From positions 121,427,701 to 121,491,700 of the forward strand of contig NC_084827.1 of NCBI RefSeq assembly GCF_033115175.1: DNA of 64,000 nt. Reading direction: 5' to 3'. Shown piece by piece: positions 1-11,993 of this stretch. The notes beneath the pieces were generated by a model. That model was not told where the DNA came from and did not search any database. It saw nothing but the letters and a program-made list of their open reading frames with translations. A program made the position numbers and the translations under genes. Origin of the DNA: Lepus europaeus. Its lineage: Eukaryota; Chordata; Mammalia; Lagomorpha; Leporidae. Within the stretch, counting starts at the first letter, position 1. The number at the start of each line of letters is the position of its first letter.

Positions 1-177
1 GATGTCTGAGAGTTGAATTCAAGGAGAGTTGGTTCAAGAGGTGTTTACTTGGAGAGGTGTTTGGTTGGTTGTTGGCTATTATTATGGCTAGGACTGTCAA
101 TGTTTTGTTTCTCCAAAAAGCTATCACTCCATGTTTTGCTCCTTAATAATGTTATCTTATTTACTTATTTAATATAG

Positions 178-2211
<2,034 letters not shown>

Positions 2212-2239
2212 TAAATTTAAAAGCCAAATTATTTCATGA

Positions 2240-2623
<384 letters not shown>

Positions 2624-2727
2624 AATGAAAAATGAATATACCTTACTGGTGTTTAAAGCGCAGTTGTGCCAGAAAACCCTCCTTAAATTATCTAGATTTG
2701 TTTTGATGAATCAAATTAAAAAGGAAC

Positions 2728-2739
2728 AATAAAAATAAA
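2728..2739 (+). terminator. PJVK: PJVK tandem poly(A) signals
   Basis: Two AATAAA hexamers occupy 2728-2733 and 2734-2739, about 105 bases past the PJVK stop. They are the first canonical signals downstream and fit a short 3' UTR. Confidence 0.65.
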
Positions 2740-2782
2740 CCTATCTGGGCATCATTTCCCAGTAGAGATAATAATAGTATCT

Positions 2783-3246
2783 ACCTCTGTTGTAGTGTGG
2801 ATTTTACTGTGGATATCTCCCAAAGGTGCATGTGGTAAAGGCTCGGTCCCCAGAATCTTATGGGTTAATGTTCATGGTTAATGGATCATGGCTGGAATCT
2901 TAATTATGTTGCCCAAGGTGGCACCTGTGGAAAGTGGTTACATTAGATTAGGTGGTTAGGGGGCGCCACCATGAGGGAATTGGACTTTTTAAGGAAAGCC
3001 CACATAGATACTGATGATAAGTGTCTTCCTTTCTCTCTGCTTCCTGGTTTTCCATGCTCGTGTTCTCCTGCACATGCTGTGCCATTGTCGTTGCCACCCT
3101 CACAGACAGCTGAACCTATGGAACCTGCCTGATCTTGGACTGTTTGAGCCTCCAAAACTGTGAGCACCCCCACCCCAAAATCCTCCTTTCTTCATAAGTA
3201 CTTGTGCTACTATTTCCTTGTAGTAGCAAAAAGCTAACCAATACAA
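2783..3246 (+). mobile_element. MaLR/ERVL-type solo LTR-like element
   Basis: A roughly 460-base block opens TGTTGTAGTGTGG and has GGATATCTCCCAAAGG, a CTCGGTCCCCAG motif, CTCCAAAACTGTGAGC, and ends in AGCTAACCAATACAA. This layout resembles mammalian MaLR solo LTRs, which typically carry a 3' AACTGTGAGC block and end in AATACA. No internal retroviral sequence or coding capacity flanks it. Family assignment is from memory and tentative. Confidence 0.45.
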
Positions 3247-3811
3247 CTTTATAGAAGAGTAATAGAGTTGTTTATATAAAAAAAGTTTTAAATATCAAAT
3301 TCAGAATATAGTTGTTCCTTCATGAAGATGCCCCTTACTTTAAAATAATTTCTGGAATTTTAGTTAATCATTTAAGATAATTTTTATATAGTTAAAATTT
3401 CTAAATGTTTTATTTTCAGTAAAATTTTAATTCAGTGTTTAAAGATAAGAAAATTGTACAAGTGGCAACTCTATATAGTATTTTAACTATTGCCCTTGAT
3501 CTGGTAAATAAAAATGGGTTAATAACTTAATGTAATCCCACATGTTTAACTGCAGTATCAAGTTAAAAGCACATTGTGCTCAACTTCATATACAAGTTAG
3601 TTAGTATTGGGGTGCTGTTTTGTGACGTATATTTGCTATTTTGTCATCATCAATTATCATCAAACTAATTACTGTCATTCTAAAGTTAAGGTAGATAGGA
3701 GATGTCTCTCTCCTTCTTTAAAAATGTTTAAAACATCTAACATACTTTGTTCTGAAAGATATTTTTCATCTACTCTGCAAGAAATATGAATTGTTCATCA
3801 CAATTTGCTGT
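3247..3811. other. AT-rich intergenic sequence
   Basis: Between the LTR-like block and the first intergenic SINE I see only AT-rich unique sequence, with no plausible exon, RNA gene or recognisable repeat. Confidence 0.6.
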
Positions 3812-4068
3812 TAAGCAGCCACTTGAGCTATCCGCATTATATCAGAGTGCTTGAGTTCAAATCCCAGTTCTGCTAGCCATTCCAGCTCCCTGCTTATGTG
3901 GACCCTGGGAGGTGGCAGGTTGGAGACCCAGACTGGGTTCCTGGTGCCTAGTTACAACTTGGCTCAACTCTGGCTGTTGCCGGCATTTGGGGAATAAACC
4001 AATGGATGGGAGCTCTCTTTGTCTCTCTGTCTGTTTCTCTGCCTTCCAAATAAATATTCAAAAAAACC
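3812..4068 (+). mobile_element. C-SINE, diverged
   Basis: An old copy: the head is weak (GTTAAGCAGCCACTTGAGC), the internal GAGTTCAAATCCC matches a tRNA-type B box, and the 3' end is CCTTCCAAATAAATATTC. Confidence 0.75.
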
Positions 4069-4295
4069 CCCCAAAAACGTGAATTTTTCATCACAACAAC
4101 CTAAATTAAATTGCTATCCACTTTTATTAAAAATAATTGCTAAATTAATGTTAAAATTCTAGAACTCAAATGTAATCATAGGACTCACTGCTAGATATAT
4201 GCATATGAATTCATAAAACAAGCAGGCAGAAATACACAAATACAAAATCTTACATACTATAGTATGTAATAGAGTGAATAAAAATATATTTCTTG

Positions 4296-4617
4296 GAGCT
4301 GGGGCTTTGGCATTTCGAGTAAGACCATGGCCTGTGGTGCTGGCATCCCATATGGGGGCCAGTTTGAGTCCCAACTGCTCCACTTCTGATCCAGTTCTCT
4401 GTAATGGCCTGGGAAGGTGGTGGAGTATCGCCCAAGTCCTTGGGTCCCTGCACTGGCATGAGAGACCTAGAAGCAGCTCCTAGCTCCTGGCTTTGGATTG
4501 GTGCAGCTCCTGCCATTTCGGCCATTTAGGGAGTGAACTAGTGGATGGCGGACCCCCCCCCCCCCCCGCCTCTGCTCTCTGTAACTCTGCCTTTCAAATA
4601 AAAATTAATAAATCTTT
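4296..4617 (+). mobile_element. C-SINE with TSD and poly-C tract
   Basis: It runs from GGAGCTGGGGCTTTGGC to CTTTCAAATAAAAATTAATAAATC. Duplicated flanks AAAAATATATTTCTTGG (4280-4296) and AAAAATATATTTTTTGG (4618-4634) differ by one base. A run of 14-18 C at about 4550-4567 interrupts the CT-rich 3' part. Confidence 0.85.
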
Positions 4618-4632
4618 AAAAATATATTTTTT

Positions 4633-4935
4633 GGGGCTAGTATTGTGGCATAGTGGGTAAGGCCACCACTTGCAATGCCAGCATCCCATATGGGCATCAG
4701 TTTGAAACTCAGCTGCTCCACTTCTGATCCCGTTCCCTGCTAATGAGCCTGGGAAAACAACAGAAGATGGCCCAAGTGCTTTGGTGCCTGTGCCCATGTG
4801 GGAGACCTGGAAGAAGTTCCATACTCCTGGCATCAGTTTGGCTAGCCATGGCAATTGCAGGCATTTGGGGAGTAAACCAGTAGATGGATGATCTCTCTCT
4901 AATTCTGCCTTTCAAGTGAATGAATCTTTTTTTTT
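4633..4935 (+). mobile_element. C-SINE, plus copy of a tail-to-tail pair
   Basis: It begins GGGGCTAGTATTGTGGC and ends in a tail ATGAATCTTTTTTTT that abuts the A-rich start of the opposite-strand copy at 4936. Confidence 0.85.
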
Positions 4936-5250
4936 TTTAAAAAAAAAGATTCATTTATTTGAAAGGCAGAGTTACAGAGAGGCAGAGAGAGAGGTCTTCC
5001 ATCTGCTGGTTCACTCCCTAGATGGCCATAATGGCCTGAATTATGCAGATCTGAAGCCAGGAGCCAGGAGCTTCTTCTGGGTCTCCTACATGGGTACAGG
5101 GGCCCAAGGACTTGGGCTATCTTCTGCTTTCCCAGGCCATAGCAGAGAGCTAGATTGGAAGTGGAGCAGCCGGGACTTGAACTGGCACCCATATAGGATC
5201 CAGCACTGCAGGGGGCAACTTTACCCTCTACACCACAGTGCTGGTCCCGA
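4936..5250 (-). mobile_element. C-SINE, minus copy of a tail-to-tail pair
   Basis: Its plus-strand text runs AAAAAAGATTCATTTATTTG through GCAGAGTTACAGAGAGGCAG to CCACAGTGCTGGTCCCG. The following GAATAAATCTTTTT resembles the tail of the preceding SINE, so this copy may have inserted in that tail. Confidence 0.85.
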
Positions 5251-5341
5251 ATAAATCTTTTTTTAAAAAAACATATTAATTATTTAAAGATGAAACAGTT
5301 TCAAAGTAAACCTCTTGATTATTCACTTAAAATCATGTATA

Positions 5342-5630
5342 GTTTATTATTTGAGAGGCAGAGAGAATCAGAGAGAGCTTCCATTCATTCCCCAGATGCC
5401 TGAAATGACTGGGGCTGGGTCAGGTCTCAGCTAGGACCTGGGAACTCCATCCATGTCTCCCACATGGGTGGCAGGAACCCAAGTACTTGGGTCATTATCT
5501 GCTGCCTGCTAGGTGCATTAGCAGGAAACTGGGTAAGAAGCAGAGTAGGCAGGCCTTGAACCAGCACTCAGACATGGGATTAGTTGTCCCAAGTAATGGC
5601 TTAATCTGCTGAACGATAATGTACGCCCCC
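5342..5630 (-). mobile_element. C-SINE, old
   Basis: It starts TTATTATTTGAGAGGCAGAG and ends near GCTGAACGATAATGTACGCCC. It is more diverged than its neighbours and has lost a clear A-rich tail. Confidence 0.75.
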
Positions 5631-6130
5631 CACCCTGCAAAGTAAATTTTACACATTTATCTGTATTTGATGCCATACCAGTTTGTAATGATCATTCATC
5701 ATTAGTGACAAGAAATCTGTAATTAACTGACATCAGGAAAGAGATATCTAGAGAAAGGGAAATGGAAACCAAGAAATTGCATGGCATCAGTTCAAAACGA
5801 TCAAGATGAAAAATTAGGGGTGGTAGGTATCTCATAAAGGCCAATGAGAAAGAAGAGGAAAATACATTTGTAATAATACCTGAAGAAGTATAAGAACCAG
5901 AGTAAAGCCTTTATGCCTTCTCTAAGAAGCAAAATGTCTCTAGTCTGGTCACGTATCTTTAAATATTCCTCACCAGAATAAATACCCAAGGCCAGAAGTT
6001 TGCACCAAAAAAGCAGAGTGTGTTGAGGTTCTGTGTGGGACAGGTATATATAACCAGTATGTTCCTGTATATTTAACAAAAGAAGCTTCTTCAGTCCTAT
6101 GATTTTTAATTTTTTAAAAAAAATTTGTTT
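5631..6130. other. Intergenic sequence, no feature
   Basis: Unique AT-rich sequence between SINEs. A 219-codon minus-strand frame that crosses it is built partly from the adjacent SINE and has no recognisable product. Confidence 0.6.
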
Positions 6131-6430
6131 TGGGGCTGGTGTCGTAGCATAGAGTAAAGCTGCCACTATGTGGGTGCCAGTTTGAGTCCCAGCTGCTCTA
6201 TTCTGATCCAGTTTCCTGCTAATGTGCCTGGGAAAGCATCGAAGATGGCACAGGTGCTTGGACCCCTGTGCCCACATGGGAGACCTGGAAGAAGCTTCTG
6301 GCTCCTGGGTTTGGCCTGGTTCAGCCCTAGTTGTTGTGGCCATTTGGGCAGTGAGCCAGCTGATGGGAGATCTCTCTGTCTCTCCCTTGCTCTTTCTGCA
6401 ACTTTGACTTTCAAATAAGTAGATCTTTTT
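6131..6430 (+). mobile_element. C-SINE
   Basis: GGGGCTGGTGTCGTAGC at the head, GTTTGAGTCCC B box, and CTTTCAAATAAGTAGATC at the tail. It forms a tail-to-tail inverted pair with the next element. Confidence 0.85.
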
Positions 6431-6700
6431 AAAAAAATTTTGTTTGAAAGGCAGAGACATAGAGAAAGATTCCCCCCTACTGGTTTACTCCCCAGATGTT
6501 TGTCACAGCAGAGTTGAGCCTGGCTAAAGCCAAAAGTCAGAAACTCAGCCAAGGTTTCCCATGTGGGGGACCAAGGATTCAACCACTCAGGCCATCACCT
6601 ACAATATCCCAGAGAATGCATTAGCAGGAAGCTAGAACTGGGAGCAGAGCCAAGACTCCAGTCCAGACTCTGACATGGGATGCAGGTGTCTCAAACTGTG
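6431..6700 (-). mobile_element. C-SINE, old
   Basis: It starts AAAAAAATTTTGTTTGAAAGGCAG and fades near ATGGGATGCAGGTGTCTCAA; the head region is degraded. Confidence 0.75.
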
Positions 6701-6702
6701 TC

Positions 6703-7024
6703 TTTTTTTTTTTTTTTGACAGGCAGCGTTAGACAGTGAGAGAGAGAGAAAGGTCTTCCTTCCATTGGTTCACTCCCCAAATGGCTGCTATGGCTGGCGC
6801 GCTGCGCTGATCCGAAGCCAGGAGCCAGGTGCTTCCTCCTGGTTTCCCATGCAGGTTCAGGGCCCAAGCACTTGGGCCATCCTCCACTGCCTTCCCGGGC
6901 CACAGCAGAGAGCTGGACTGGAAAAGGAGCAACCAGGACAGAACTGGTGCCCCAACCAGGACTAGAATCCAGGGTGCCGGTGCCGCAGGCAGAGGATTAG
7001 CCTAGTGAGCCGCGGTGCCGGCCA
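6703..7024 (-). mobile_element. C-SINE
   Basis: A 15-T run leads into GACAGGCAGCGTTAGACAGTG and the copy ends GCCGCGGTGCCGGCC. It is relatively young in sequence. Confidence 0.88.
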
Positions 7025-7367
7025 TCAAGCTGCACCAAATATCTTCCCTCTATGATTTTTATACCCATCTTTAATATTTTAAAATACGTAAACAAATGAA
7101 ATGTTAATTCCTGGGTCCCTACTGAATATTTTTAAAAGATGGGATGTTTTATCATTTAAAATATTAAACTTGAATATGTTAAGGTTGGAGTTGGGAAGAT
7201 CTTGCAGATTTTGACATACCTGTTCTATATCCTGAGGGGAAAATCATCCACTAATACACAGAGGTCTATGAATATTTCATGGTGCTGCAATTTGTGTTCA
7301 TAGAATACAGCAGTAGGAAACACAATCGTACCTTTCCTGAAAGTTATACTTGCAAAACAGTCTCACA

Positions 7368-7373
7368 TTTATT
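7368..7373 (-). terminator. FKBP7: FKBP7 candidate poly(A) signal
   Basis: TTTATT on the plus strand reads AATAAA on the minus strand, about 135 bases past the FKBP7 stop. It is the first canonical hexamer downstream; alternative distal sites are not excluded. Confidence 0.5.
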
Positions 7374-7507
7374 ACCTCAAAATTAATATGTGTTAAGAGG
7401 GTCAAAATATCTTTTCATGGGGGACAAACAGAAAAGACAACTTGAAGAAAAGTGTTTTATATATAAAATACAGTAAGAAACTTTAAAAATGTAGAAATAA
7501 AACTGTG
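7374..7507 (-). other. FKBP7: FKBP7 3' UTR (proximal)
   Basis: AT-rich sequence between the stop and the first candidate poly(A) signal. No SINE interrupts it. Confidence 0.55.
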
Positions 7508-7669
7508 CTACAGTTCATCATGTTGGTATACGTTGTATTCCTTGGGAGAAATGAAGCCATCGCCGTCGTGGTCATTCTTCTTAAAAATGTCTTCTAAGAC
7601 TGCATTCTGATAGGACTCGTCACGTGGCTTCTCATCTTTCTCAAATTCTTTTTTCAAGTAATGACTTAT
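7508..7669 (-). CDS. FKBP7: FKBP7 exon 4: second EF-hand and HDEL
   Basis: A 162-base, phase-0 exon with acceptor TTTTGTCCTCTAG and stop TAG at 7510-7508. It encodes 53 residues starting ISHYLKKEFEKDEKP. The second EF loop, DHDGDGFISPKE (residues 197-208), has acidic or oxygen side chains at positions 1, 3, 5 and 9, Gly at 6 and Glu at 12, so it should bind calcium. The protein ends NVYQHDEL; HDEL is an ER-retrieval signal recognised by KDEL receptors. Confidence 0.97.
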   Translation of the reverse strand: MSHYLKKEFEKDEKPRDESYQNAVLEDIFKKNDHDGDGFISPKEYNVYQHDEL

Positions 7670-8460
7670 CTAGAGGACAAAATAACATTTCTTTAATAAA
7701 AAGCTGTCACAATAAATTTCCAGTAACTTTGAGGAATGTTTACAATAATGAAACTCATATCCAAGACTACTCTATAATTGATGCAAAATTTTTAAAAGAT
7801 ACTTGAAGCTTATTTTTTAACTTTTAACACAATTTTCTGAAGAGAAACAGGTCTTCAAATTAACTTCCTCTGAAGTTATAGATGGATAGGATAACATATT
7901 CATTGATTAACATTTGAATTTTACTGAAATTTATGATTTCTAATGTTTTACACTGTCCACATTATCAAAGAAAACTTACTTTTAATGATTTCCATTAGTG
8001 AGTAAATGCAGATTGACATTTTTATGATCCCTACAATTAATGATTACATTGTATAATCAATAAACCCCAACCATGAGTTTTTGAAAGAAAATATAACTTT
8101 TCTATATAATTTTTCGATATAATTTTTCTATGCTTCTATAGCTCTCCTCCCAAACCTATATAATTGACAATTTCTCTTATAACAATTTCAAAGAAGGAAT
8201 ACTCTGAAGTATTCTGTTTATATACATAATATTAAATGTCTCTATGCAAACACACATTAAAAGCACTGTCCAATATGGTAGACACTAGACACATGTGACT
8301 ACTGAGTACTTGAAGTGTGGCTACATTAAAGTGAGAAATGTTGTTATAAATGTAAATTATATAACATTTTGAAGACTTAATTAAAAATTGTATCACATTG
8401 ATAATTTTTCTATTGATTTCATGTTGATATGGTAATATTTTAGATATATAAGATATATCG

Positions 8461-8775
8461 GGGCTGGTGCCGTGGCTCACTTGGTTAATCCTCCACCTGC
8501 AGCGCCAGCATCCCATATGGGCGCCAGGTTCTAATCCCGGTTGCTCCTCTTCCAGTCCAGCTCTCTGCTGTGGCTCGGGAGGGCAGTGGAGGATGGCCCA
8601 ACTGTTTGGGCTCCTGCACCCGCATGGGAGACCAGGAAGAAGCACCTGGCTCCTGGCTTTGGATCGCTGCAGCACCGGCTGTAGCGGCCATTTGGGGAGT
8701 GAACCAACGGAAGGAAGACCTTTCTCTCTGTCTCTCTCTCTCACTGTCTAACTCTGTCAAATTAAAAAAAAAAAG
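8461..8775 (+). mobile_element. C-SINE with short TSD
   Basis: GGGGCTGGTGCCGTGGC head and A-run tail. AAGATATAT precedes the head and follows the A-run (about 8771-8780), consistent with a 9-base or longer duplication. Confidence 0.88.
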
Positions 8776-8810
8776 ATATATTAAAGTTAATATATTTTTT
8801 TACTTTTTTT

Positions 8811-9157
8811 TAAAAGATTTATTTATTTACATACTTGAAAGTCAGAGTTACACAGAGAAAGAAGGAGAGGCAGAAAGGGAGAGACAGAGAGAGGTCTTCT
8901 ATCCACTGGTTCACTCCCCAATTGGCTGCAATGGTCGGAGCTGCCTGTGCCAATTTGAAGCCAGGAGCCAGGAGCTTCCTCCAGGCCTCCCATATAGGTG
9001 CAGGGGCCCAAGGACTTGGACCATCTTCTACTGCTTTCCCAGGCCATAGCAGAGAGCTGGATCAGAAGAGGAGCAGCCGGGACTAGAACAGGCGCCCATA
9101 TGGGATGCCAGCGCTTCAGGCCAGAGCATTAACCTGTTGTGCCACAGCGCTGGCCCC
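8811..9157 (-). mobile_element. C-SINE
   Basis: Its plus-strand text runs TAAAAGATTTATTTATTTAC to CACAGCGCTGGCCCC. It faces the 8461 copy tail to tail, with about 35 bases between them. Confidence 0.88.
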
Positions 9158-9378
9158 AGGACTTGTATCATTTGAAATTATCACACTTGCTTTTCCTACT
9201 CACTTAGGTGACTGAGTTATGTATTTTGAACTGCCACCAAAGAGGAGGGGGGACAACTGGGTTACTCATTTTAAACCAGAGTAGTCAGTGGGACTGAGTA
9301 AGGCACGTGACTTCAATAAAATAAGCATTTGCCCTGAAACATTAGGGAGGGAGATCCCCTGAAAGAGGCAGTGAATGC

Positions 9379-9552
9379 GCAGGGTTAAGAGCACAGCAGT
9401 GCAGCCAGACTGCCCAGCTTGCAGTCCTGGTTTGGCTGTTCACAATGGTGTGAGTTTTGACTACTTACTATATCTAAGCATCCTTTTCCCCATTTTTAGA
9501 GTGGAGGTGATGCCCATAACACCATAAACTGTCATGAAAATTAGACAAGTTC
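9379..9552 (+). repeat. MIR fragment
   Basis: GGGTTAAGAGCACAGCAGTG followed by a tRNA-like AGTCCTGGTTTGGC and then CCCCATTTTTAGAGTGGAGG follow the order of the mammalian MIR consensus. It is old and indel-rich. Confidence 0.6.
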
Positions 9553-9555
9553 ACA

Positions 9556-10003
9556 TGAGAGGGTCTTCAAAAAGTTGATAGAATGTGGAGTTAAAAGATA
9601 AGTTTAGGGGCTGGCATTGAGGAATGGCAGGTAAAGCTGCCACCTGCCATGCACACATCCCATATCAGCACCTGTACATATCCTGGTTATTCCACTTCCA
9701 ATCCAGCTCCCTGCTGATGGCCTGGGAAAAGCAACTGAAGATGGCACAACAGCTTGGGCCCCTGCACCCATGTGGGAGAACTAGAAGTTGCTGGCTCTTG
9801 GCTTTGGCTTGGCCCAGCCCTGGCTGCTGGGCCATCTGGGAAGTGAACCAGCGGATGGAAGATCTCTTTCTCTCTGTCTCCCCCTCTCTCTGTGATTCTT
9901 TCAAATAAATAAATCTTAAAAAAAAAAAAAAAGACAGTAGTTCTTAAAAAACAAGATAAGTTTATTTTAGTGCAAAGCATGTTGAAATTCATGCATGAGA
10001 GGG
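9556..10003 (+). mobile_element. Mariner-like MITE copy split by a C-SINE
   Basis: The left part starts GAGGGTCTTCAAAAAGTTGA and reaches GTTAAAAGATAAGTTTA at 9607. After the SINE it resumes as AAGATAAGTTTATTTTAGTG and continues TTGAAATTCATGCAT. Comparison with the intact copy at 26147-26277 shows one element of about 130 bases interrupted by the SINE. Assignment to Tc1/mariner rests on the CGAGGGT-type terminal repeats and TA flanks of the intact copy. Confidence 0.6.
9607..9932 (+). mobile_element. C-SINE inside the MITE
   Basis: GGGGCTGGCATTGAGG head and AAATAAATAAATCTTAAAAAA tail. The flanks TTAAAAGATAAGTTTA (9592-9607) and TTAAAAAACAAGATAAGTTTA (9943-9963) are the duplicated MITE target. 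Confidence 0.88.
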
Positions 10004-10455
10004 TTTCTCAGAAACTTCATGGAAAATATATTATGGAAAAACTATGCATGGATAATATTTTTGCACCAAAATAAATTTGCCTTTTTTAAAATTTATTTTT
10101 TCATTTTTATTTATTTGAAAGGCAGAAACAGAGAGAGATCTTTCATCTACTAGTTCACCACCCATATAGCCACAACAGCTGGAGCCGGACTAGGCTGAAA
10201 TCTAAGTAAGCTAGGAGCCTGGAATTCAATCCAGGTCTCCCACATGGGTGGTAGAGACTTAAGCAGTTGGGTTGCTACCTGCTGCTTCCCAGAGTGCACA
10301 TTAGCTGGCACCTGGATTCTCAGAAGGCTCAGACTTGGGTCCACACTCTGATATGAGATGTCAGTGTCCCAAGCAGCTTATTAACCACTGCACCAAACTC
10401 CCGCCCCTAAATGTATATTTTAATTCCATTTTCCATGAACTGTTTGAAGTACTCT
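10004..10455 (-). mobile_element. Second mariner-like MITE copy, split by a C-SINE
   Basis: On the minus strand this reads AAGAGTACTTCAAACAGTTC, then ATGGAATTAAAATATACATTT, the SINE, then AAATTTATTTTGGTGCAAAA and on to TCTGAGAAACCCTCTC. It lies head-on against the copy at 9556-10003, in the opposite orientation. Confidence 0.58.
10081..10408 (-). mobile_element. C-SINE inside the second MITE
   Basis: Plus-strand text TTATTTATTTGAAAGGCAGAAACAG to CACCAAACTCCCGCCCC. It interrupts the MITE at nearly the same internal point as the SINE at 9607 does in its own host copy. Confidence 0.8.
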
Positions 10456-10619
10456 TGTACTTATGTGCTTACAATAGTACCTGGTATTGAGAAAGTGAAA
10501 AAACAGTGTTATTTTTATTGTTACAAAATCTTAATTAATCCCTCAATTCATATAAAAGACAGATACAGGGGCGAGGCAGCTGAACGGCTGGCACCTTTTT
10601 ACCAGCTGTGTAGCCCACA

Positions 10620-10720
10620 CAATTCAGGTTCCCGCTAGCTCTTTTCATCATCTCGTGTAATCCTCACAGTCCTATGGGATGGGAGTTATATGTGGTTACA
10701 GATTCTCCTCACAGTGCTAC
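10620..10720 (-). repeat. MIR fragment
   Basis: GTAATCCTCACAGTCCTATG followed by GGATGGGAGTTATATG matches the 3' half of MIR in reverse orientation. Confidence 0.5.
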
Positions 10721-11023
10721 ATAAAAAACAGATCTACTTCTGCTATCCAGAAACTGGAAGAGCCCTGTAGACATGAGCACTTGGGGATTTTAATGACCCT
10801 CTTGTAGGGCAAAAGGTAACTGAACAAGATGACTCACAACTTTTATATTAAGAAGACAATTTTATTCTCAGAGTTTAAGTTTTTTTTTTTTTTTCTTTAG
10901 TAACCAGCTCTGTAAAAGTAGTGATCAGGATCCGTGCTAGCTAGAACTAAAAAATAACAGTTGTAACACATGTAAATTGTGATGAAAAAATTAGACTGTA
11001 CACATGGAATGTATTTGAATTAC

Positions 11024-11154
11024 CTCAGTTCTGGAGAGTTGTCTGTCATTGTCTGTGTCCACCTGCTTAAATGTTTCAATGCTCCGTGGTCCTTTGGTTA
11101 CAGCATAAAGTTCAATCTCAAAAATCAATGTTGCATCAGGTGGGATCTTGCCTT
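11024..11154 (-). CDS. FKBP7: FKBP7 exon 3: end of FKBP domain and first EF-hand
   Basis: A 131-base exon with acceptor CCCCCTAATAG and donor GTAATTCA. The first two bases complete Glu121 and the remaining 43 codons end exactly at a codon boundary. It encodes GKIPPDATLIFEIELYAV, the conserved last strand of the FKBP fold, then the EF loop DTDNDRQLSRTE (residues 153-164), which has acidic residues at positions 1, 3, 5 and 12 but Arg rather than Gly at position 6. The acceptor is TAGAAG, a NAGNAG arrangement that could remove one residue. Confidence 0.95.
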
Positions 11155-11291
11155 CTATTAGGGGGACAACATATAACTGTTTAAGTTACAAGAAGATTTG
11201 GTTCAAATATTATTAATGAACAGCCATGATGACATTATAATTGTATTATTTCATATTTATAAGGATTGCTTTCTACTTTTTTTTCTTAAAA

Positions 11292-11625
11292 TTCTTTTTT
11301 AAAAGATTTATTTATTTGTTTGAAAGAGTTACACAGACAGAGAGAAGGAGAGAGAGAGAGAGAATCTTTCATCCACTGGGTCACTCTCCAGGTGGCCTTA
11401 ACAGCCAGGGCTGGACCAGGCTAAAGCTAGGAGCTTCCTCCAGGTCTCTCACATGGGTGGCAGGGCCCCACACACATGGGCCATCTTCCACTGCTTTCCC
11501 CAGGCCATTAGCAGGGAGCTGGATTAGAAGAGGAGCAGCTGGGACACGAACTGGCACCCATATACAGGATGCCAGCATTGAAGGCAGAGGCTTTACCCAT
11601 TATACCACAGTGCTGGCTCCCTAAA
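11292..11625 (-). mobile_element. C-SINE
   Basis: TTAAAAGATTTATTTATTTG to CCACAGTGCTGGCTCCC on the plus strand. The tail-proximal GA-rich block (GAGAAGGAGAGAGAGAGAG) is longer than usual. Confidence 0.88.
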
Positions 11626-11664
11626 ATTTTTTTCCTTATACTTTTTACAAATATTTTTTCATAT

Positions 11665-11993
11665 TTTTAAAGACTTATTATTTATTTCATAGTTAAAGAG
11701 AGAGGGAGAGACACATAGAGAGAAAGAAAGAGATCTTGCATCCACTGGCTAACTCCTCAAATGGCCACAACAGCTGGGGCTGGTCCAGGCTGAAGCCAGG
11801 AGCCTGGAGCTTCTTCTGGGTCTGCAATGTGGTTGCAGGGGTCCAAGCACTCAGGCCATTCTTTACTGATTTCCTAGGTGCATTAGCAGGGAGCTGGATT
11901 GGAAGTGGAGCAGCCAGGACTTGAACTGGCACCCACATGGATGGCTGCACTGCAGGTGGCGACTTAACCTGCTGTGCCACAGTGCTGGCCCAT
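11665..11993 (-). mobile_element. C-SINE with TSD
   Basis: TAAAGACTTATTATTTATTTC to CACAGTGCTGGCCC. The flanks TTCATATTTTTAAA on the left and TTCATATGTTTTTAAA on the right look like a slightly decayed target-site duplication. Confidence 0.85.

Larger units (their letters stand above)
7670..11023 (-). other. FKBP7: FKBP7 intron 3
   Basis: A 3.35 kb intron, donor GTAATTCA. It holds two C-SINEs in a tail-to-tail pair (8461-9157), a MIR fragment (9379-9552), two mariner-like MITE copies each split by a C-SINE (9556-10455) and a MIR fragment (10620-10720). The stretches 7670-8450 and 10721-11023 show nothing but AT-rich unique sequence. Confidence 0.85.

Noticed and set aside
2783-3246. Possible retroviral gene remnant
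   Set aside because: Only an LTR-like block is present; no gag, pol or env-like frame flanks it.
5801-6460. A 219-codon minus-strand open frame
   Set aside because: Its N-terminal part is the antisense translation of a C-SINE and the rest is unique intergenic sequence with no recognisable product.
8461-9157. tRNA genes at the B-box-like GTTCRANNC matches
   Set aside because: All such matches lie in the tRNA-derived heads of C-SINEs; none folds into an intact cloverleaf with a proper acceptor stem as read by eye.
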